Below are positions 58,755-64,000 of a stretch of DNA of 64,000 nt, piece by piece (within the stretch, counting starts at the first letter, position 1; each line of letters starts with the position of its first letter). The DNA comes from Cladosporium sp. IMV 00045 (taxonomy: Eukaryota; Ascomycota; Dothideomycetes; Cladosporiales; Cladosporiaceae): assembly GCA_001931905.2 (NCBI GenBank), contig MSJI02000530.1:1-64000 (forward strand), written 5' to 3'. Below the pieces are notes generated by a model. That model was given only the letters and a program-made list of their open reading frames with translations. It was not told the DNA's origin and ran no database searches. Both the position numbers and the translations under genes were made by a program.

Positions 58755-59532
58755 ATGTTCCCCAGAAGATTCGCACAGAGCCTGCAGTCTGCCGTCAAGC
58801 AGTCCGCTGTCGCTCCCGCCAGAATCCAGCGCTCCGCCTTCATCTCCCAGCAGTACACCCCCGCTGTGTCGCAAAGGGTGTCAGGCATGAGGATGTACTC
58901 CGATGCGCCCAACAACGAGGCAAAGAAGGCCGAGGAGGGCAGCGCAGAGAAGGCAGAGAAGGATGCTAAGCCTGAGGAGCAAGATCCCGTCAAGGCCGAG
59001 CTGGAGACCAAGAAGAAGGACCTGCTTGAAGCTACCGTAAGGATTGACAATCTTGTTCACAAAGAAAGATGGACATGTTGCTAATATACTTTCACAGGAC
59101 AAACTCAAGCACAGCATCGCCGACTTCCGCAACCTGCAAAACCAGACCAAGCGCGAGGTGCAAGCAGCCAAGGACTTTGCGATCCAGCGCTTCGCCAAAG
59201 ACCTGATGGACAGCGTCGACAACCTCGATCGCGCACTCATCAACGTGCCCGCTGACAAGCTCAAGGCCGGCAACCAGGACCTCGACAACCTGCACGAGGG
59301 CCTGAAGATGACCGAGACCGTCCTCATGCAGACCCTCAAGAGGCACGGCATGGAGAGATTCGACCCCAGCGAGGACAACGAGAAATTCAACCCCAACGAG
59401 CACGAGGCGACTTTCATGGCGCCCCAGCCCGACAAGGAGGACGGCACCGTCTTCTTCACCCAGACCAAGGGCTTCAAGCTCAACGGCCGCGTGCTGAGGG
59501 CTCCCAAGGTCGGTGTTGTCAAGAACTCATAG
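58755..59532 (+). CDS. MGE1: Mitochondrial GrpE nucleotide-exchange factor Mge1
   Basis: Matrix co-chaperone that releases ADP from mitochondrial Hsp70 during import and folding. Two exons, 58755-59036 and 59098-59532 (61-nt intron), give 238 residues. The N-terminus MFPRRFAQSLQSAVKQSAVA is a basic amphipathic presequence. A charged Lys/Glu/Ala linker and coiled coil follow (AELETKKKDLLEAT). The GrpE domain after the intron shows DFRNLQNQTKREVQAAKDFA, FAKDLMDSVDNLDRAL, GLKMTETVLMQTLKRHGMER and the C-terminal LNGRVLRAPKVGVVKNS with the GrpE signature. The length fits fungal Mge1. Confidence 0.96.
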
Positions 59533-61660
59533 ATTTCCTGACGACTTTCAATGGCCTTGTGAATGCTCCGTCGCGAATTGATCGCGACATCAGCATTCTA
59601 CGGCAGACTCCAAAAAGCGAAGGCGCACTCGCCCCAGATGTAGAAGAGGACTCTTCTGGGCCCAGCGTCTGATTGTAAGATTAGGAGAAGAAACAGAAGA
59701 GGTCGGGAATCATACCCATGTTTCCATATAGTGTTTCGGCTACGGTGTTGGAATGCGTACTTTTTTTCTCTTTTTGCCCGGAAACGAAAAAAGGAAGGGA
59801 AAATGCATTTGTTGGCGTTTTGCGCTGCTTGCCCTTCAGGGATCTAGGGTGTTGGGCATCATGAAGGAAAAAAGCCATTACCTGTGTATAGATACATGAC
59901 CATACTTTTTTGTTTTCGATGGGTGTGCTATTAGATGTAAAGGATACGAAATGTCACTACTCCAACAACTACATTCGTGTGTCTCCAAAGATTTGCAACT
60001 TTCAAGGCTTGGCTTGTTATTCTCCTTTTGTGGTTTCCTACATACTGATCACTCTGTTCGATGATGACTCCATCATCACCAATGTTCGCTGCTATTGCGT
60101 GCGGCGTTGGCTCGACAGCCTTCCACGACATTCGGCGATCTGAAGGATGAGTGGGAACTGTCGACGAAAAAGGTATGGAAAACACCTCGGTAAGTAGGTA
60201 TCGAACGCACAAGAGAGAACACGGCTAGAGTAACACACCCATAAGCAAGCATCAGATCCGTATCAGTAATGAGCCAGTAGCATCATTGTGAATGTCCATA
60301 ACACACCACCTACCACCCAAGGCATCGCATCAACTCCTACAGCCCGCTTGAAGTCCACCGTGGTTGATGGCGTAGGGTTAGGGTTGGGGTTGCCTTTTGG
60401 TGAGATCGCTTCCCTGAAATGACAAGTGATGTCTGCGACTGCCTTTTGCGAAGGCCTTGACTCTATTAAATCAATGGCTCTCTATTGCTAAATGTCTCCA
60501 GCTTCGATGATATATGTGACATGCCCTGCGGTACATCAACGTTGATGAATCGCCAATCCCTATTTACTGTGGCATGCGTCTGACCAAACATACATGTGAA
60601 TGCAACGCGGAGACGCGATGATCAATACCTCAGACAGACAGCACATGCAATTGAGTATGATTGAGAAATACAGCATGAGCGAAATGATTCCATTTGAACG
60701 GGGAATTAGAACAGACAAGGTTTGGACCTGGTCTGCATTTGCCAAAGTCAAGTTCAATACCTTACCCTGGCGGACCCGACCCTGACCCCATCATCTCGAG
60801 CGGGGATGGCAATTCCTTTTTTTCGAGCATCGGAACTCAGATTCTCCTCATCAGTCAGGGTATTAGGTAAACTTTGTTTTCTTTCCGCCCTGATTCTGTT
60901 ACATGTTTGTGTCTCAAACATGTTCTCCTTCAGTCACACGTTTGCAAGAGAAAATTGAACCGTTTGCCCCAGGAAAGGGCATGATTCACATCGCGCCGTT
61001 TGGACCATGCACGGCTACATACCTACATACATATAGACTTGCATCAGGCCACAGTTGACTGATGGGTTTGACACATGCATACGAGTGCAGAAAAGCCCGG
61101 CAGCAGCAGCAAAAGCAATAGCTCCTGCAGGTCCAGGATCAGCTTCTCACTTTAGTACCTGGCCTTGCCATGGACGGCAAACGGGACGGCCGGCACGCAG
61201 AAGAGAAAAGAGGCAATTCGACCTGTCCATCACCATCCAGAACGAATCAACCGGCGAGGTCTCCTTCGCCGCTCGCCTGTGCCAATGCTCTAGACCCGTT
61301 TCAAGCTGACACGTGACGCTGCCGGATGCGAAATGGTTCATTTGGTGGCGCGCGGGGAAAACCTTGGGGAGCGGCGAGCGAGGTTGTTTTGGGGGTTTTG
61401 GTCTGCTTTTCTTCATTCGTTTACGAGGTGTGGATGGGTGGTGGCGAGCGTGAGATTATTTTAAGGACCATGCCCATGCCGCCGCCGCTGGGCGCGACGC
61501 GTTTCTCCTTTTTCCTCCTCGTTGTTATTCTGTCGCTCACCTGAACTATTTGTCGTTTCTCCTGACGTTCGTCAACTTCTATCACGTCTCTTCACATACA
61601 GTCGTTTCCCCAGACCCACATTTTTTCATACCAGCACAAGCACCAACAATAACAACAACA
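59533..61660. other. Gene-poor 2.1-kb stretch with a telomere-like motif
   Basis: I see no supported coding gene on either strand; all open frames are under ~90 codons without family character. The composition is more AT-rich than around. A TTAGGG-type motif lies at 60373-60392. The last ~500 bp (61.1-61.66 kb) form the pyrimidine-rich promoter and CAA-rich leader of the small secreted-protein gene. Non-coding RNA genes cannot be excluded by eye. Confidence 0.45.
60373..60392 (+). repeat. Short interstitial telomere-like motif
   Basis: TAGGGTTAGGGTTGGGGTTG contains two TAGGGT units and a degenerate third. TTAGGG is the telomere repeat of most filamentous ascomycetes. The motif is too short to be a telomere and sits between ordinary genes. 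Confidence 0.6.
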
Positions 61661-62359
61661 ATGCACGCATTCGTCCCCATTGTCGCCCTCCTGGGCCTCG
61701 CCGCCGCTCAGAGCGAGACGACCAACTCCGCCTCCCGCACCAGCTCGTCCACCGACCCGACCGCAACCTGCCTCGCGGCCTGCGCCGAAGGCGACGTCAA
61801 CTGCCAGGCGCAGTGCGTCAACGTGCCTTTCCCCAACGAGAGCCAGATCAACGCCACGCTCGAGTGCTCGACCAACGAATGCACGCAGGGCGACAGCGGG
61901 CCCGAGGACACCAAGAGGTACGGCGAGTGCCTCGCTTCCTGCGCCAGCGACTTCTACTACGTGAGCGGCGGCACGCCGACCGGTGTCGCTACGGCCAACT
62001 CCGGTGCTACGGGTGCTTCGACCCCGAACAACAGCGACGCTGAGACGACTGGTTCCGCAAGTGATGCTTCTTCCACTGGTTCGTCGGCGTCGGAGACTGG
62101 CTCGTCGTCGGATGAGTCTGAGACCGCCTCGTCAACTGCGTCTGATGCTTCTGGTATGCTTCTCCCCAAAGGACATCCTTTCTGACGGGAATGTCCACGG
62201 TTACTCACAACTTGCGTAGAATCCGCCAGCGAATCTGCTTCTAGCAGCGCCGACGCCGCCCAGTCCACGGGTGCTGCTGCTGCTCTCACCCTTAGCAACG
62301 AGATGATCACGCTCTCTGGTGGTGTTGTCGGCTTGGTCGTCGCTGCTCTTGCTTTGTAA
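61661..62359 (+). CDS. Small Ser/Thr-rich, Cys-containing secreted protein, probable GPI anchor
   Basis: Predicted cell-surface protein of unknown function. Two exons, 61661-62153 and 62220-62359 (66-nt intron), give 210 residues. A signal peptide MHAFVPIVALLGLAAAQ is followed by a compact region with eight Cys (CLAACAEGDVNCQAQC, then LECSTNEC and ECLASC; spacings C-x3-C-x6-C-x3-C, C-x4-C, C-x3-C) and N-glycosylation sites. A ~90-residue Ser/Thr/Ala/Glu linker follows. The C-terminus (ALTLSNEMITLSGGVVGLVV and AALAL) is hydrophobic and preceded by small residues, as in GPI signals. Eight Cys recall CFEM domains, but the spacing does not match that consensus well. The leader just before the ATG is CAA-rich, and the intron interrupts the Ser-rich linker. 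Confidence 0.85.
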
Positions 62360-64000
62360 TTCAGCTTTCGGTCTTTTCTTTTCCATGAAGAATCCTGTGC
62401 TTTAATCAGTGGCATCTGGGAGAAGAAGGCCAGGAAGAGTCTGGATGCCCATTTTTCGTAACGCTAGTCTTCTTTTTACTTCTTCTTCATTTGCTCGTTT
62501 TGATAATCGATTACGGAAAAGTCTGCACGTAATAATAGTCAAAAGGAGTTTGTAGTGTATCAATGAGACTTCGAATACTTCCCCTGGACCCTCTCGTCTT
62601 ACCTTGCCAAAGTGTCGGTCTCTTGAACGCGAGCTGACCTTCGGAATTCAATGTCATCTGTCTGCTCGACGCCATTCGAAGCCCTTCGGAATTACAGACG
62701 CCAAGCCGTGATGCTGCGTCAAGGGCCTCACGAGACTTACAGTGGTATCTATCACGATCGGCGCGTGGTGCGTCCAATCCTGACAATCCATCGAGGATCG
62801 GAGACGCGTTTCGAGCATGTCGCGATTACAGATAAAAGTCCGCCCTTGCTGTCGGTGCTCACGACCCACGTTTGTTTGCCCTCAAGTTACACTTGCAGGT
62901 CTCTGCATGGGAAGGGATGAGATTATCAGCCCTGAAGCAGATTTTGGGTTCAGAAGCGTCAGAAGGGGCTTCGGCACTCATCATGAAGTCGGACAAAGGC
63001 CAGGAAGGGCAGCCTCGAAGGCCACTTCGGCTGTTCTTTTGGTGCCAGGGAAATGCTCAGTTGCAGTACACCAGAGCGGACTGGTCCCTATTTTCGCCAA
63101 ACTGACCACAGATGAGTACTCAGCTCGTAAGCGCTCATCAGAACTTCGCCGCGCCCGACTGCAAGTATGGCATCTCCAGGACACATGACGCCTTGCTCCA
63201 AAAGGCAGCTTTTAGAAGGCACTCGCAGCCTCAACGACGCACAAGAACTTCCGTCAAGTTTTGACTCTGGAGGCGTTTCATGACGCCCTCTTAGCGAACG
63301 ATCAGCAATCCAGACGAGCCAAATCGACAAGAGTAGGCGGACGTGCTGGGCGGCGCAGAGAAGCATTGCTGGTGTGCAGGCAGTTTTGGTAGGGCTGCAG
63401 CGATGATGCTGCCAATGTTGAAATCGCGCAAAGGGGGAAAAATCTTTCTTGCAATCTTACTGAAGGGTCGCAGTATCGAGATTGGCGATTCCTTCAAAAG
63501 GCCATAAGCCTATACAGCACAGCACGTGGTGATTGAGAAAAGGACTCGACGGTATTTTCCACCCGCGCACGATCCGGGATTCCGGCTTGAATGTCGAATG
63601 CGGATTGAAGAGCGACGAAGGTGCGGAAGAGTGTGACCAGTGACACAACGGTGGCGTTGCAAGGCGAAGAATGAAAAAATGACCAGTCGAGCAGGTCTGG
63701 GAGAGGAGGACGAATGAAGACGAACGTAGTCAGACACGTGGGAAGCTGGAGTGAAGTAGACAGATAGGCGAGGCCGTTGTAGGCAAGAGAGCACGCGAGG
63801 AATCGAAATCGCCACTATACGCGCCTGCAATAGCTGCAGCAGAGAAGCCGGATTGTTCCAAAGTCTGGACAGATTCTGACCAATGAGAGCGGACTTTGCC
63901 AGAACGTGGTCTGCCACTTCGACTTCACCTGTTCGTCAAGCCTCACTGCCCAGACCGCCCAGGCTGGGCATAAAGGGACCGTCGTCCAGTTTTCACCAAG
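62360..64000. other. Right-end stretch without a supported gene
   Basis: 1.64 kb with only short frames on both strands. The longest (minus strand, 63917-63510, 135 codons) begins at a non-ATG codon and has no domain character. It may hold the leader or promoter of a gene beyond the right edge. Confidence 0.4.

Noticed and set aside
60059..60145. Possible C/D-box snoRNA (ATGATGA ... CTGA, ~75 nt apart)
   Set aside because: No terminal stem pairs the two boxes, and such short motifs are frequent by chance; the GATGATG/CATCATC repeat around the first box is a simple hairpin.

Overview
The window is nuclear DNA from a filamentous ascomycete (Pezizomycotina). Codon use and gene content suggest a Dothideomycetes-type fungus, but that placement is an inference. 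The support is: intron-containing genes whose introns are mostly 45-75 nt with GTRNGT-type donors and CTAAC/CTGAC-type branch sites; genes on both strands without operons; and a full set of ascomycete nuclear housekeeping genes (SAGA Spt20, Drs1, Cbf1, Tif6, Orc5, Tad3, Qcr8, Trs130, Hda1, Erd2, Edc4, Mge1). No transposon, CRISPR array, rRNA or convincing tRNA was seen.

Layout. 1-1 kb: N-terminal part of an Hsp70/HSPA12-like ATPase gene running off the left edge (-). 3.8-6.6 kb: secreted, probably tail-anchored PhoD-type phosphatase (-). 7.8-10.6 kb: SPT20 (-). 11.3-12.8 kb: kelch protein (+). 13.0-15.3 kb: DEAD-box helicase DRS1 (-). 16.3-18.0 kb: quinate-permease-like MFS transporter (+). 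19.6-20.6 kb: bHLH factor CBF1 (+). 21.0-22.4 kb: TIF6 plus a possible small gene behind it (-). 23.2-25.1 kb: Na+/H+ antiporter (-). 26.4-28.4 kb: Pif1-like helicase (+). 28.9-30.4 kb: ORC5 (-). 30.9-32.5 kb: TAD3 (+). 33.3-34.0 kb: QCR8 (-). 35.0-39.4 kb: TRS130 (+). 40.0-41.6 kb: homocysteine synthase (+). 42.7-44.9 kb: long-chain acyl-CoA synthetase with a peroxisomal signal (+). 45.5-47.6 kb: MID1 (+). 48.5-51.1 kb: HDA1 (+). 51.9-53.0 kb: ERD2 (-). 53.9-58.2 kb: EDC4-like scaffold (-). 58.8-59.5 kb: MGE1/GrpE (+). 61.7-62.4 kb: small Cys-containing, Ser/Thr-rich, GPI-like protein (+). About 59.5-61.7 kb and 62.4-64.0 kb hold no gene I can support.

The genes act in separate processes: transcription and chromatin (SPT20, CBF1, HDA1), RNA biology (DRS1, TIF6, TAD3, EDC4), genome maintenance (ORC5, Pif1-like), secretory traffic (TRS130, ERD2), membrane transport and Ca2+ (MFS, antiporter, MID1), mitochondria (QCR8, MGE1) and metabolism (homocysteine synthase, acyl-CoA synthetase, PhoD). 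The only plausible regulatory link is CBF1, a known sulfur-gene regulator in ascomycetes, lying about 20 kb from homocysteine synthase.

I did not find a convincing new multi-gene system. The most interesting observations concern RNA processing: an intron whose splicing decides whether the acyl-CoA synthetase carries its peroxisomal signal; a GC-AG intron splitting the CBF1 DNA-binding region; a 252-nt intron deciding whether PhoD has a membrane anchor; and an unexplained open frame directly behind, and in frame with, TIF6. Exon junctions were read by eye. For every complete multi-exon gene called with confidence, the summed exon lengths are a multiple of three.
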